Assembly: GCA_963728165.1 (NCBI GenBank)
Contig: CAVSIY010000006.1
Location: 868,001 to 932,000 of the forward strand
DNA: 64,000 nucleotides
Reading direction: 5' to 3'
DNA from: Hyphomicrobium_A sp963728165
GTDB taxonomy: Bacteria; Pseudomonadota; Alphaproteobacteria; Rhizobiales; Hyphomicrobiaceae
The translations under genes and the position numbers were made by a program. A model generated the notes under the pieces. It saw only the letters and a list, made by a program, of their open reading frames with translations, ran no database searches and was not told the DNA's origin. Of the stretch, positions 30,197-40,650 are shown one piece after another; positions within the stretch are counted from its first letter, which is position 1; every line of letters begins with the position of its first letter.

Positions 30197-31590
30197 TATC
30201 CTTGCACCTTCTGATGACCCGAAACCCACCATGGGTCGGGGTCGATGGGCCTCCCATCCTTGCGAAATTCTACGTACAGGACAGGGGCATTTTTCACGGC
30301 GGCCGGCTGGGCCTGCTGCGACCAACCGCTCATTGTGCCGACGGGTTCTGCGGCGAGAACGAACTGACCCGGTTGTACGTCAATCTGAGACAAGCCCGCA
30401 AGCAGCACATGATAGCCACCACCCGCGTTGATGATCAAGAGTTGCCCGTAGCTGCGAAACTCACCAGCGTAAACGATCCAGCCATCGCAAGGCGACGTAA
30501 CTTGGGCGCCCTGGCGGGTTTCGAGCACAAGTCCCTTGGATGTGCCCCCATATTGCGTCTTTTCGCCGAATGCCAGCACTTTGCTGCCCTGGGCGGGCAA
30601 CGGCAGGCGCCCGGTGGCCTTGGCAAAGGGGATCTCGGGCTTGATGCGCCCGGGGCTGCCGAGCGTGGTGCCGGGGGCGAGCTCCACCACGTCGGTCGAC
30701 TTGCCCGGCATTACATTTTTGTCATCTGACGCGGCTGCGGCTTTGCGCGCCTCGGCATCGTAGGCGCCGAGGCCGGTGTTGTCCTTAACGGCTTTGTCGA
30801 GGCGCGCGATGAGATCGTTGAGGTCGGTCACGCTCGCTGAGATGTCGGCGGCAGCCTTGCGCATGCGCTTCAGCTCGGACTGGCGCGCGTCCAGCGAGAC
30901 CTTCTTCTCCTCGAGCAGTCCCGTCAGCCGCGTGCGCGCGTCGCTGAGCCGTGACATCTCCGTCTTCAGGTTGTCGCGTTGGGTGCGGCTCTCGTTCATG
31001 ACACGCACGAGCTCGTTGAGGCGCGTGGCGAGCGCGTGGGCCTTGTCGCCGAGCTCGGGGAAGGCCGCCGCGAGCAGCATGGCGCTGCGCACCATCTTGA
31101 GCGCGTCCTCACGTTGGGTGATGAGAATGGGCGGCGGGTTGCGGCCCATGCGCTGCAGAGCCGACAAAAGCTTGGCGATCTGGCCGTGGCGCTGGCTGAG
31201 CGATCCCCTGAGGATCTTCTCCTGCGCCTCGAGCTCGCCCAGACGCGATTCAATGGCGGTGAGCTGCCCCTCGCTCGTCTTGATGAGGTCGCCCGTCTCC
31301 AACAGCTTGACATTGAGACGCTCGCGCTCGGCGGCGAGCGTGCCGACGTCGCTCTCCAGCGACTTGGTGCGCTTGGACACGCTCTCCAGCTGCTGGCGCT
31401 GGCTCTCGAGCTTCTTCTTGGCTTCATCCGGCGTCGTGGGGGCTTGCGCGAGCGCGCCGCGGGCCAGCGACATCACCAGTGCCACGGCAAGGCCGGCCGC
31501 CATGGTGGCGGCAATGACGGACCCGGTCGCTTCTTGCGGTTTCCTCGCTGCAACGGCGCTCTTAGACCCCCGACGACCGGCCCCGACCAT
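30196..31590 (-). CDS. envC: EnvC-like murein hydrolase activator
   Basis: EnvC proteins activate septal amidases. This one has 464 residues: a signal segment near 25-48, two long coiled coils from about 55 to 285, and a C-terminal LytM-type domain (GKTQYGGTSKGLVLETRQGA to GGGYHVLLAGLSQIDVQPGQ). The zinc-ligand His residues of true M23 peptidases are largely absent, which fits an activator rather than an enzyme. It is the first gene of envC-ctpA, which also argues for a cell-division role. Confidence 0.92.
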   Translation of the reverse strand: MVGAGRRGSKSAVAARKPQEATGSVIAATMAAGLAVALVMSLARGALAQAPTTPDEAKKKLESQRQQLESVSKRTKSLESDVGTLAAERERLNVKLLETGDLIKTSEGQLTAIESRLGELEAQEKILRGSLSQRHGQIAKLLSALQRMGRNPPPILITQREDALKMVRSAMLLAAAFPELGDKAHALATRLNELVRVMNESRTQRDNLKTEMSRLSDARTRLTGLLEEKKVSLDARQSELKRMRKAAADISASVTDLNDLIARLDKAVKDNTGLGAYDAEARKAAAASDDKNVMPGKSTDVVELAPGTTLGSPGRIKPEIPFAKATGRLPLPAQGSKVLAFGEKTQYGGTSKGLVLETRQGAQVTSPCDGWIVYAGEFRSYGQLLIINAGGGYHVLLAGLSQIDVQPGQFVLAAEPVGTMSGWSQQAQPAAVKNAPVLYVEFRKDGRPIDPDPWWVSGHQKVQG

Positions 31591-31754
31591 ATGGCAGGTT
31601 GAGGCGAGAATTGCGGCAATTATGGAGCGTTGCGCCTTGCCAAACCCTTGCCGTCCACGGCCCGCCGGCGCGCTCGCGCAACGAAGCCTGGGAGATACGG
31701 TTTGCCCCTCACTGCGGAAACCTCTAAGAAATTTGAGAACGGAGAACGAACGCG

Positions 31755-31946
31755 ATGGAGTATGTGCTTTACCATCTGACGACGCTGGCCGTGTTGGCCG
31801 TGTTCGTCGTCCTGCTCTTGGGATTGTGGAACCTCACGCGGGGCCACAGCCCCAACCTGAGCCAGAAGTTGATGCGCTGGCGCGTCGGGCTGCAGTTCGT
31901 CGCGATCGTGATCATCATGCTCTTCGTTTTCGTCCACTATCACTAG
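31755..31946 (+). CDS. Twin-transmembrane small protein
   Basis: The protein has 63 residues forming two hydrophobic segments (TTLAVLAVFVVLLLGLWNL and VGLQFVAIVIIMLFVFV) joined by a basic loop with SPNLSQKLMRWR. The loop resembles the HIG1-type RWR motif. Such proteins precede the cobalamin adenosyltransferase gene in many Rhizobiales; the function is unknown. A ribosome site (AACGCG) is weak, but the ATG and composition are convincing. Confidence 0.82.
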   Translation: MEYVLYHLTTLAVLAVFVVLLLGLWNLTRGHSPNLSQKLMRWRVGLQFVAIVIIMLFVFVHYH

Positions 31947-32041
31947 TCCGCCCCCTGTCGCGGCGCGTGCGCAGGCCCCCGCTTGCGCTATGATGCGGCA
32001 CGGAGGCCGGCGCTACGAGGTTGAGGGAGCCGCCGTCACGC

Positions 32042-32623
32042 ATGGTCGTGCTGAGCAAGATCTACACGAGGACCGGAGATGCCGGGACGACTGCGCTCGG
32101 CAGCGGCGAGCGCGTGCCCAAGCATGCCCTGCGCATCGCCGCCTATGGGACCGTGGATGAGACCAACGCCAGCGTCGGCATGGCGCGTGTGCATTTGGGC
32201 GCCGGCCACCTCGGCCTCGACGGCAAGCTCGTGCGCATCCAGAACGATCTCTTCGACCTCGGCGCCGATCTCTGCGTGCCCGACCGGGGCGAAAAGCCCG
32301 AGCATGAGCCGCTGCGCGTCAGCGACGCGCAGGTCAAGCGCCTCGAGGAGGAGATCGACGAGATGAACACCGAGCTGCGCCCCTTGCGCTCGTTCGTGCT
32401 GCCGGGGGGAGCTCCCGCCGCCGCGGCGCTGCACGTTGCGCGCACCGTCTGCCGGCGCGCCGAGCGCCTGATGGTGGAGCTCGCAGCGCAGCCCGACGAG
32501 CCCGTCGGCGCCTCGGCGCTCAAATACATCAACCGCCTGTCCGACTTCCTGTTCGTCGCCAGCCGCTATGTGAACGACCGCGGCAAGAGCGACGTGCTCT
32601 GGGTTCCAGGACAGAACAGGTAG
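32042..32623 (+). CDS. Cob(I)yrinic acid a,c-diamide adenosyltransferase (PduO type)
   Basis: This enzyme transfers adenosyl from ATP to cob(I)alamin, giving coenzyme B12. The 193 residues begin VVLSKIYTRTGDAGTTAL, the ATP-binding N-terminus of the PduO family, followed by YGTVDETNASVGMAR and a C-terminal ARTVCRRAERLMVEL to NRLSDFLFVASRYVN helix pair with the active-site Arg residues. The ATG at 32042 is favoured over an upstream in-frame codon. Confidence 0.94.
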   Translation: MVVLSKIYTRTGDAGTTALGSGERVPKHALRIAAYGTVDETNASVGMARVHLGAGHLGLDGKLVRIQNDLFDLGADLCVPDRGEKPEHEPLRVSDAQVKRLEEEIDEMNTELRPLRSFVLPGGAPAAAALHVARTVCRRAERLMVELAAQPDEPVGASALKYINRLSDFLFVASRYVNDRGKSDVLWVPGQNR

Positions 32624-32658
32624 GCCGGACAGTCTCAAGCAGCGCAGCAGGCGATCCA

Positions 32659-33363
32659 GTGTTCATTCCCCTCCGCGACGAGAACTCGCTCAAGTCGATC
32701 CCCTTCCAATACGTCACAGTCTCGCTGATCGCGCTCAATGTGCTCGTCTTCGTGTTCGAGGTGAGCGGCCTCGATCAAAGCGCGGTGGCCGCCTTCGGGC
32801 TCACACCGAGCGCGTTGTTCGGTACGAGCCTTATCACCGCTCCCGATGCGGTGCCGACCGGGGTGATGCCGCTCGCCGCCAGCGCCACGCTGCTCACCTA
32901 CATGTTCTTCCACGCCGACGTGTTCCACCTGTTCTTCAACATGCTGTTCCTCTGGGTGTTCGGCGACAACGTCGAGGACGCCATGGGGCACGTGCGCTTC
33001 CTCGTCTTCTATCTGGCGTGCGGCGTGTTCGCGGCGCTGTTCCACGCCTGGATGCAGCCCGACTCGCAGCTGCCGCTCATCGGTGCCAGCGGCGCGATCG
33101 CCGGCGTGATCGCCGCCTACCTGATGCTGCATCCCCACGTCGGCGTTTGGGTCTTGGCGTTCAAGATCATTCCGCTGCGCATCTCCGCCGGGCTTGTGCT
33201 CGGCATCTGGATCATCCTGCAGATCGCGATGATTGCGCTTGGCGGCGGCGGTCCGACCGCCTGGTGGGCGCATATCGGCGGCCTCATTGCCGGCGCCGTT
33301 CTGATCCTCTTCATGCGCCGTCCCGGGGTCCCCCTGTTCGACAAGGGCGCCCAGCTCGTCTGA
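32659..33363 (+). CDS. Rhomboid-family intramembrane serine protease
   Basis: The protein has 234 residues and about six membrane helices. The catalytic Ser lies in GASGAIAGVIAAYL and the His in WWAHIGGLIAGA, the usual rhomboid dyad; the loop-1 region includes FFNMLFLWVFGDNVEDAMG. The start is a GTG at 32659 giving MFIPLRDENSLKSIPFQY, which is a common start in alphaproteobacteria. Substrates are unknown. Confidence 0.92.
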   Translation: MFIPLRDENSLKSIPFQYVTVSLIALNVLVFVFEVSGLDQSAVAAFGLTPSALFGTSLITAPDAVPTGVMPLAASATLLTYMFFHADVFHLFFNMLFLWVFGDNVEDAMGHVRFLVFYLACGVFAALFHAWMQPDSQLPLIGASGAIAGVIAAYLMLHPHVGVWVLAFKIIPLRISAGLVLGIWIILQIAMIALGGGGPTAWWAHIGGLIAGAVLILFMRRPGVPLFDKGAQLV

Positions 33364-33602
33364 AGCCAATTTGCGGCGCATTTGCTGGCGCAACCCGCAC
33401 CGGTGTGCCCGGCGAGGGTTAACGGCGGCCCAATTGACTTGACCCCGCCGCGCTCGTAGTTTGCGTTTCGCAACTGCGAATAGCATGAGAAGGGCAGCGG
33501 ACACGGGACCTTTTCGCGTAGGCGGCGCTGAAGTTCATCGCGCTGCACAACCGCCTGGTCCCGGGTCTGGAAGCCTCCGCAGCGCTTGGGGAGCCGACAG
33601 GC

Positions 33603-34358
33603 ATGAAGGTACTGGTGCCGGTCAAGCGGGTCGTTGACTACAACGTCAAGATTCGTGTGAAGCCGGACGGGTCGGGGATCGACCTTGCGAACGTGAAGAT
33701 GTCGATGAACCCCTTCGACGAGATCGCCGTCGAGGAGGCCGTTCGCCTCAAGGAGAAGGGCGCGGCAACGGAGATCATCATCGTCTCCATCGGCCCGACC
33801 AAAGCACAGGACACGATCCGCGCAGGCCTCGCCATCGGCGCCGACCGCGGCATCCTCGTCGAGACCCCCGACGGCGCGACGATCGAGCCGCTCGCCGTCG
33901 CCAAGCTCTTGAAGGCCATCGCCGACGCGGAAAAGCCCGAGCTCATCATCCTCGGCAAGCAGGCGATCGACGACGACTGCAACCAGACCGGCCAGATGCT
34001 GGCAGCCCTGCTCGGCTGGCCGCAGGGCACGTTCGCCTCCAAGCTCGTCCTCGAGGACGGCTTGGCGCACGTGACGCGCGAGGTCGATGGCGGTCTGGAG
34101 ACGGTGAAGCTCAAGCTGCCGGCCGTCGTGACCACGGACCTGCGCCTCAACGAGCCGCGCTATCCCTCGCTCCCCAACATCATGAAGGCGAAGAAGAAGC
34201 CGCTCGACGTCAAGAAGCCCGACGAGCTCGGCGTCGACATCGCCCCGCGGCTCAAGGTCTTGAGCATCGCCGAGCCCGCCACGCGCAAGGCCGGCGTCAA
34301 GGTGGAAAGCGTTGCCGAGCTGGTCGCCAAGCTCAAGTCCGAGGCCGGGGTGCTCTGA
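33603..34358 (+). CDS. etfB: Electron transfer flavoprotein subunit beta
   Basis: This is the small subunit of ETF, which takes electrons from acyl-CoA and related dehydrogenases. It has 251 residues, with MKVLVPVKRVVDYNVKIRVK, NPFDEIAVEEAVRLKEKGAA and the recognition-loop region RYPSLPNIMKAKKKPLDVK. Its stop overlaps the etfA start by one base (TGATG). Confidence 0.97.
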   Translation: MKVLVPVKRVVDYNVKIRVKPDGSGIDLANVKMSMNPFDEIAVEEAVRLKEKGAATEIIIVSIGPTKAQDTIRAGLAIGADRGILVETPDGATIEPLAVAKLLKAIADAEKPELIILGKQAIDDDCNQTGQMLAALLGWPQGTFASKLVLEDGLAHVTREVDGGLETVKLKLPAVVTTDLRLNEPRYPSLPNIMKAKKKPLDVKKPDELGVDIAPRLKVLSIAEPATRKAGVKVESVAELVAKLKSEAGVL

Positions 34359-35302
34359 TGACGACACTCCTTCTTGCCGAGCACACCAACGGCGCGCTTG
34401 CCGCCGCGACGGGCAAGGCTCTCTCGGCTGCGTCGGCGCTGGGTGGCGACGTGCACGTGCTCGTGGCCGGGCATAACTGCAAGCCCGCAGCCGATGCGGC
34501 GGCCAAGCTCAACGGTGTCGCCAAGGTGCTGATGGCGGACGCGCCGCACTTGGAGCACGGCCTTGCCGAGGAGGTGGCGGCGCTGATCGTGCCGCTCATG
34601 CCGGGCTACGACGTGCTCGTCGGGCCGGCGACGACCACGGGCAAGAACATCTGCCCGCGCGTCGCGGCGTCACTCGACGTCATGCAGGTCTCCGACATCA
34701 CCAAGGTGATCGCGCCCGACACGTTCGAGCGGCCGATCTACGCCGGCAACGCCGTGCAGACGGTGCAGTCGGCGGAGCCGAAGATGGTCATCACCGTGCG
34801 CATCTCGGCGTTTCCCTCTGCGGCTGAGGATGGCTCCGCGCCGGTGGAGACCATTGCCGCTCCCGCCGCGGTCGGCCTTTCGACCTTCGAGAAGGCGGAG
34901 CTGACCACGTCGGATCGGCCCGAGCTCGCCTCGGCGCGGATCGTGATCTCGGGCGGGCGCGGGCTGCAGTCGGGCGAGAACTTCAAGAAGCTCTTGGAGC
35001 CGGTCGCCGATGCGCTCGGCGCCGCCGTCGGGGCCTCGCGCGCTGCCGTCGACGCCGGCTTCGTTCCCAACGACATGCAGGTGGGCCAGACCGGCAAGGT
35101 GGTGGCGCCTGACCTCTATCTTGCGGTCGGCATCTCCGGCGCGATCCAGCATCTCGCCGGCATGAAGGACTCCAAGGTCATCGTCGCCATCAACAAGGAC
35201 TCAGAGGCGCCGATTTTCCAGGTCGCAGACTACGGCCTCGTTGCGGATCTCTTCCAGGCATTGCCGGAGCTCGAGGCCGAGCTGAAGAAGGCCAGCCAAT
35301 AA
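34358..35302 (+). CDS. etfA: Electron transfer flavoprotein subunit alpha
   Basis: This is the FAD-binding subunit of ETF. It has 314 residues, with the C-terminal FAD domain intact (SGGRGLQSGENFKKLLEP, GASRAAVDAGFVPNDMQVGQ, LYLAVGISGAIQHLAGM, INKDSEAPIFQVADYGLV). It is translationally coupled to etfB and followed by a 3-hydroxyacyl-CoA dehydrogenase, so the cluster serves fatty-acid or hydroxybutyrate metabolism. Confidence 0.97.
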   Translation: MTTLLLAEHTNGALAAATGKALSAASALGGDVHVLVAGHNCKPAADAAAKLNGVAKVLMADAPHLEHGLAEEVAALIVPLMPGYDVLVGPATTTGKNICPRVAASLDVMQVSDITKVIAPDTFERPIYAGNAVQTVQSAEPKMVITVRISAFPSAAEDGSAPVETIAAPAAVGLSTFEKAELTTSDRPELASARIVISGGRGLQSGENFKKLLEPVADALGAAVGASRAAVDAGFVPNDMQVGQTGKVVAPDLYLAVGISGAIQHLAGMKDSKVIVAINKDSEAPIFQVADYGLVADLFQALPELEAELKKASQ

Positions 35303-35345
35303 TGCGGACAGAACAGGGGCTCGGGGACAGAAGGACGGATCGGTC

Positions 35346-36275
<930 letters not shown>

Positions 36276-36279
36276 GTTT

Positions 36280-37086
36280 CTATTGAGCACTATCGGGCGC
36301 GACGGCTTCCGCCGCGCCGGTGTGCTGGCAGACCTCTTTGAGAAAGCCCGTCAGATCCTGCGTCGCGTGGTGGATGTGCTGGGGCAGCTTGGTCCAGGTC
36401 CGCATCTGCTGCTGCACCGGGTGGTCGGGATAGTCCGAATGCACCAGAACCGTGGTCATGCCGAGCGCGTGCGGCGCCTCGAGGTTGTGCGGCATGTCCT
36501 CGAACATGGCGGCCTGGCGCGGGGCGACATCGTGCCGGTCAACCATGCGCTTGAAGGCGTCGGGGTCGGGCTTGGCCACGAAGCCGCAGGCCGCGATGTC
36601 GCAGATGTCCTCGATCAGGTGCAAGACGCCGAGCTTCTCGGCGACGCGCTCGGCGTGGCGGCGCGAGCCGTTGGTGAAGATGAGCTTGCGTCCGGGCAGG
36701 GCGGCGATTGCCGCGGCGAGCTCCGGCGCCTTGGGCACCGACGACAGATCGATGTCGTGCACGTAATCGAGGAAGGGCTGCGGGTCGAGCTTGTGCACCT
36801 GCATGAGCCCGGTGAGCGTGGTGCCGAACTGGCGGTAGTAGCTCTTCTGCAGATGGCGCGCGTGCGCGAAGGGCACGCCGAGGTAGCTGGCGATGAACTC
36901 GCCCATGCGCTTATCGACCTCGGCGAAGAGGTTGCAGGCTGAAGGATAGAGCGTGTTGTCGAGATCGAACACCCAGGCGGTCGTCTCGCCAAAGCCGCGG
37001 GCCGGCGGCGGCGCCTCCTCGACGAGCGATGGCGTGCGGGGCTCGAGCTGCCGTCGCAACGCCTGGCGCTTGTCGGCGGCACTCAT
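36280..37086 (-). CDS. HAD-family pyrimidine 5'-nucleotidase
   Basis: The protein has 268 residues. Haloacid-dehalogenase motif I (WVFDLDNTLYPS) has both Asp residues, motif II is FTNGSRRHAERV, and the C-terminal EDMPHNLEAPHALGMTTVLV carries motif IV. The length and strings match the SDT1/pyrimidine nucleotidase branch. Its ATG overlaps the argB stop by four bases (ATGA), so it is coupled to argB. The N-terminal ~25 residues are low in conservation. Confidence 0.87.
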   Translation of the reverse strand: MSAADKRQALRRQLEPRTPSLVEEAPPPARGFGETTAWVFDLDNTLYPSACNLFAEVDKRMGEFIASYLGVPFAHARHLQKSYYRQFGTTLTGLMQVHKLDPQPFLDYVHDIDLSSVPKAPELAAAIAALPGRKLIFTNGSRRHAERVAEKLGVLHLIEDICDIAACGFVAKPDPDAFKRMVDRHDVAPRQAAMFEDMPHNLEAPHALGMTTVLVHSDYPDHPVQQQMRTWTKLPQHIHHATQDLTGFLKEVCQHTGAAEAVAPDSAQ

Positions 37087-38039
37087 CGGGCGCTCGCTTT
37101 GGATTTCAGCTCTTTGCGGGCAACGAGGGTGCCGACGCCATGCGCGGTGAAGAGCTCGAGCAGCACGCAGTGGGGCACGCGCCCGTCGATGACGACGACC
37201 GCTTCGACGCCCGCTTCCACCACCTCGATGCAGCCCTCGATCTTGGGGATCATGCCGCCCGAGATGGTGCCCTCCTTGATGAGGCGGCGCGCGTCCTCGA
37301 TGGTGAGCTCGGTGATGAGCTGCTTGTTCTTGTCGAGGACGCCCTCCACGTCGGTCAGGAGCAGGAGGCGCTTGGCCTTCATGCGGGCGGCAAGCGCGCT
37401 GGCAAAGGTGTCGGCGTTGATGTTGAGCGTCTCGCCGCCGCGCCCCACCCCGATGGGCGCGATGACGGGGATGAGGTCGGAACGCGAGATGACCTCGACG
37501 ATGTGCGGGTTCACCTCGAGCGGTTCGCCCACGTAGCCGATGTCGACGGCCTTCATCAGGTTCGATTCGGGGTCCTCGATCTCGGTGATCTTGCGCGCGA
37601 TCATCAAGTTGGCGTCCTTGCCGCAGATGCCCACGGCCTTGCCGCCCTGCCGGTTGATCGCCGAGACGATGTCCTTGTTGATGGCGCCGGCGAGCACCAT
37701 CTCGACCACCTCGACGGTGGGCTTGTCGGTGACGCGCAGGCCTTGCACGAAATCGCTAGTGATCTGCAGCTTCTTGAGCATGGCGGCGATTTGCGGGCCG
37801 CCGCCGTGCACGACGATGGGGTTAACGCCCGACTGCTTCAGGTAGACGATGTCCTGCGCGAAGGCGTCCGCGAGCGCGGTATCGCCCATCGCGTGCCCGC
37901 CGAACTTTACGACCACAGTTTGGTCGTCATAGCGTATGAGATGCGGCAGCGCCTCGGCCAGGATGCGCGCCTGAACGTGGGGCGAAGGCTCCGGCTCCCG
38001 GGCCGCTCCACCGCCGTGCGGCTGCGTGATCGTCTTCAT
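37083..38039 (-). CDS. argB: Acetylglutamate kinase
   Basis: ArgB phosphorylates N-acetylglutamate in arginine synthesis. It has 318 residues, with the glycine-rich VVKFGGHAMGD, PIVVHGGGPQIAAMLKKL and TDVEGVLDKNKQLITELT motifs of the amino-acid kinase fold. The N-terminal extension before the kinase domain is usual in proteobacteria with arginine-inhibited forms. It starts the argB-nucleotidase operon. Confidence 0.96.
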   Translation of the reverse strand: MKTITQPHGGGAAREPEPSPHVQARILAEALPHLIRYDDQTVVVKFGGHAMGDTALADAFAQDIVYLKQSGVNPIVVHGGGPQIAAMLKKLQITSDFVQGLRVTDKPTVEVVEMVLAGAINKDIVSAINRQGGKAVGICGKDANLMIARKITEIEDPESNLMKAVDIGYVGEPLEVNPHIVEVISRSDLIPVIAPIGVGRGGETLNINADTFASALAARMKAKRLLLLTDVEGVLDKNKQLITELTIEDARRLIKEGTISGGMIPKIEGCIEVVEAGVEAVVVIDGRVPHCVLLELFTAHGVGTLVARKELKSKASAR

Positions 38040-38270
38040 AGTCGTGGCCTAATGATCGCTTTTGCCGGGCGCTGGCCCGCAATTCGCTTTAAGTTGGATG
38101 CCGGCGCAACCGAAGGCCAGCACTTATACCGACAAGCCCATGACCTCAACGGATTTCACCCACAATCGGCTGCTAACGCATGGCCCCAAGAGGCTCCTAT
38201 ACATGCCGGCGCGGCGGCGATCGGTTAATTTGGCGCAACGGGCGGCCGGGGGGCGGGCAGAGGACCGGAG

Positions 38271-39956
38271 ATGATTGCCGACGACCTGAGCCGAATCGCC
38301 ATGTCGCCCAGCCTGGGCGGTGCCCTGGCTCGGGCCGGTGAGCTCGCGCGTCGCCAAGGCCATCTCGAGGTCACGCTCGAGCACATGCTCCTAGCGCTGT
38401 GCGAGGACCCCGACGCCGGCCTGGTGCTGGCCGCCAGCAACATCGATTCGGCGCGCTTGAAGAGCGACGTCTCGGGTTATCTCGCCACGCTGCCGAAGCG
38501 CGGCGTGCCGGGCCAAACGAGCGAGCCTGGCGTGTCGCCCGACTTGCGACGCATTCTCGAAGCCGCTGCCGCGGCGGCACGCGGCGGGCGTCGCCGCGAG
38601 ATCAATGGGGCGATCGTGCTCGCCGCCATCGTGGGAGACGGCAGGAGCCCGGCCGCGCACCTGCTGCAGGCCCAGGGGCTGACCTTCGAAGGTGCGATCC
38701 GCGCGCTCCAAAGCAGCGCCGCTGGTGCGGCACGGTCGACATCGGCGAACACCGAGGACATTCTGGCGAACGCGCGCGAGCGCGTGCAGTCGCGCACCGG
38801 GCAAGCCGCACGCAAGGCCGATGCAACTCGCGCAGCGCAAGAGCAGGCGGCGGCCGAGGCGGCCGAGCCCGAGCCCGAAGCGGCGGCGGATTACGACGAC
38901 ATGGCGGCTGCAGCCGTCGAGACCGCAGAGGCCGAGGAGGCGCCCGAGGTCATGGCGGCTCCGGAGGCTGCTGAAGCCGAGCAAGTGCCGCCGGAGCCTG
39001 CGCCGCTGCCGATCGAGCCTGCTCAGACGACGATGCCGCCGCGGCCCGCCATGCCCGCACCGCCGCCAGCCCCGCCGCCAATTCCCGCAGGCGGACCGCC
39101 CCCCGTTTGGGCGCCACCTCCATCGCGGAGGCTGCCGCCCACCTCCGACAACGCCAGGCTCGGCGCCTCGCCGCCGCCGATGCCGCCGCCGATCCCGCAA
39201 GCGGGGAGCGGGGGCGAGGCGCGCCCACATGGGGTTGGGGGTGGCGAGGCTCCGTTTCCGAGTGGGTCATGGCCGGGGGAGCCGCGCAGGCGTGAGGGCA
39301 TCGGCGCGGCCTATAGCGCGCCAAGGCCGTACAATCCATATACCAGCGGGCAAATGGCCCGAGCAGGACCTGTGCCGGCGCCCACCGTCGCGCGTCCGGT
39401 GCCGGCGCCGCGCGCCGAGCTCGGCCAGCTGGTCGAGAACATTCCCCGCACCATGCGCGTCGCCGTCCCGGCCCTCGTCGAGGTGCGCGTCGCCAAGGCC
39501 GAGGTGCAGGCCCTTGCGGACGGGCTGCAGGGCGGCGGTGCCGCCTATCATCACGAGGTGACGATCACCAAGGCGATGTCGGTACGCCTGCGCGCGCCCG
39601 ACGGCGGCTTCTTCATCGAGACCGCCTCGCCCGAGACGCAGTGGATCGAGCGCGCGATGCTGCTCTCGGGCGACGACTTCGCGAGCTGGCGCTGGCACGT
39701 CACGCCGCGTGAGAAAGGCAAGAAGCGGCTGCAGCTCGTCATCTCGGCGCGGACCGTCGGCGCCGATGGGCTCACCGCCGAGACTGCGCTCCCCGATCAG
39801 GTCATCACCGTGCGCGTCAGGACCAACTACGCCAAGGTGGCCTCGCATTTCATCGGCTGGGGCGTCGCCGCCGTGATCGGCGGCTTGCTTGCAAAGTTCG
39901 GCGAGAATGCCATCGATGCCGGCATGCAGGTCGTCGCCAAGCTGACGGCCGGCTGA
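38271..39956 (+). CDS. Clp N-domain protein with Pro-rich linker and C-terminal membrane anchor
   Basis: The 561 residues fall into distinct parts. At 1-145 is a Clp repeat (Clp_N) domain (LGGALARAGELARRQGHLEV, LEHMLLALCEDPDAGLVL). At 170-235 is an Ala/Glu-rich stretch, and at about 235-390 a Pro/Ala-rich linker. At about 395-515 is a folded beta-rich domain (VPALVEVRVAKAEVQALADG), and near the C-terminus a hydrophobic segment (FIGWGVAAVIGGLLAKFG). There is no AAA+ ATPase domain. It may tether substrates or adaptors to the membrane, but this is inference. It is divergent from argB and stands alone. Confidence 0.8.
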   Translation: MIADDLSRIAMSPSLGGALARAGELARRQGHLEVTLEHMLLALCEDPDAGLVLAASNIDSARLKSDVSGYLATLPKRGVPGQTSEPGVSPDLRRILEAAAAAARGGRRREINGAIVLAAIVGDGRSPAAHLLQAQGLTFEGAIRALQSSAAGAARSTSANTEDILANARERVQSRTGQAARKADATRAAQEQAAAEAAEPEPEAAADYDDMAAAAVETAEAEEAPEVMAAPEAAEAEQVPPEPAPLPIEPAQTTMPPRPAMPAPPPAPPPIPAGGPPPVWAPPPSRRLPPTSDNARLGASPPPMPPPIPQAGSGGEARPHGVGGGEAPFPSGSWPGEPRRREGIGAAYSAPRPYNPYTSGQMARAGPVPAPTVARPVPAPRAELGQLVENIPRTMRVAVPALVEVRVAKAEVQALADGLQGGGAAYHHEVTITKAMSVRLRAPDGGFFIETASPETQWIERAMLLSGDDFASWRWHVTPREKGKKRLQLVISARTVGADGLTAETALPDQVITVRVRTNYAKVASHFIGWGVAAVIGGLLAKFGENAIDAGMQVVAKLTAG

Positions 39957-39963
39957 GCGCCCG

Positions 39964-40620
39964 CTAGCTGCGCTCGGCCAAAATCCTGGCAATGGCCGCG
40001 CGCAGCTCAGGTATGCCGGTGCCCTTGGCGGCCGAGGTGGCGATCAACTCGGGAAAGGCGGCGGCATGCGCCTTCAAGACTTTGGTCGTGGCCTCACGTT
40101 GCGCTTCGAGCGCATCGGTATTGATCTTGTCGGCCTTGGTGAGGACCACCTGGTAGGAGACCGCCGCGGCGTCGAGCATGTCCATGATGGTTGCGTCGGG
40201 TGGCTTGAGGCCGTGGCGGGCGTCGATCAGCAGGAAAACGCGCGCGAGCGTGGGGCGCCCCTTGAGATAGTCCGACACCAGCGCCGTCCAGGCCTCGACC
40301 TTCTCCTTGGGCGCCTTGGCGAAGCCGTAGCCCGGCATATCGACGACATAGAGCGGCACCTCATCGGCGAGGAAGAAGTTGAGCTCCTGCGTGCGCCCGG
40401 GCGTGTTGGAGGTGCGCGCCAAGCCGTTGTGGCGCAGAAGCGCGTTGATGAGGCTCGACTTGCCGACGTTGGAGCGGCCTGCGAAAGCGATCTCGACCCG
40501 GTCGGCGGCGGGGAGGAACTCGAGCGCAGGTGCGCTCTTCAAGAAGTGCCACGGCCGCTCGAAGAGCCGCTCGCCTGAGGCGAGCGCCGAGGCGGTCGCT
40601 GATGTGTCCGGCTCGGTCAT
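39964..40620 (-). CDS. engB: Ribosome biogenesis GTPase EngB (YsxC/YihA)
   Basis: EngB is an essential GTPase for large-subunit assembly. It has 218 residues, with G1 AGRSNVGKSSLINALL, a G2 region NTPGRTQELNFF, G3 DMPGYGFAKAPK, G4 LTKADKIN and G5 ATSAAKGTGI. It follows yidC in the same direction with a 30-base gap, as in many alphaproteobacteria. Confidence 0.96.
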   Translation of the reverse strand: MTEPDTSATASALASGERLFERPWHFLKSAPALEFLPAADRVEIAFAGRSNVGKSSLINALLRHNGLARTSNTPGRTQELNFFLADEVPLYVVDMPGYGFAKAPKEKVEAWTALVSDYLKGRPTLARVFLLIDARHGLKPPDATIMDMLDAAAVSYQVVLTKADKINTDALEAQREATTKVLKAHAAAFPELIATSAAKGTGIPELRAAIARILAERS

Positions 40621-40650
40621 GGCGACCCGTGCCTTTGGAGGGGCGGCGGC

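Noticed and set aside
31947..32041. Cobalamin riboswitch before the adenosyltransferase
   Set aside because: The gap is only 95 bases and lacks the B12-box pattern; only a TATGAT that could be a -10 box is visible.
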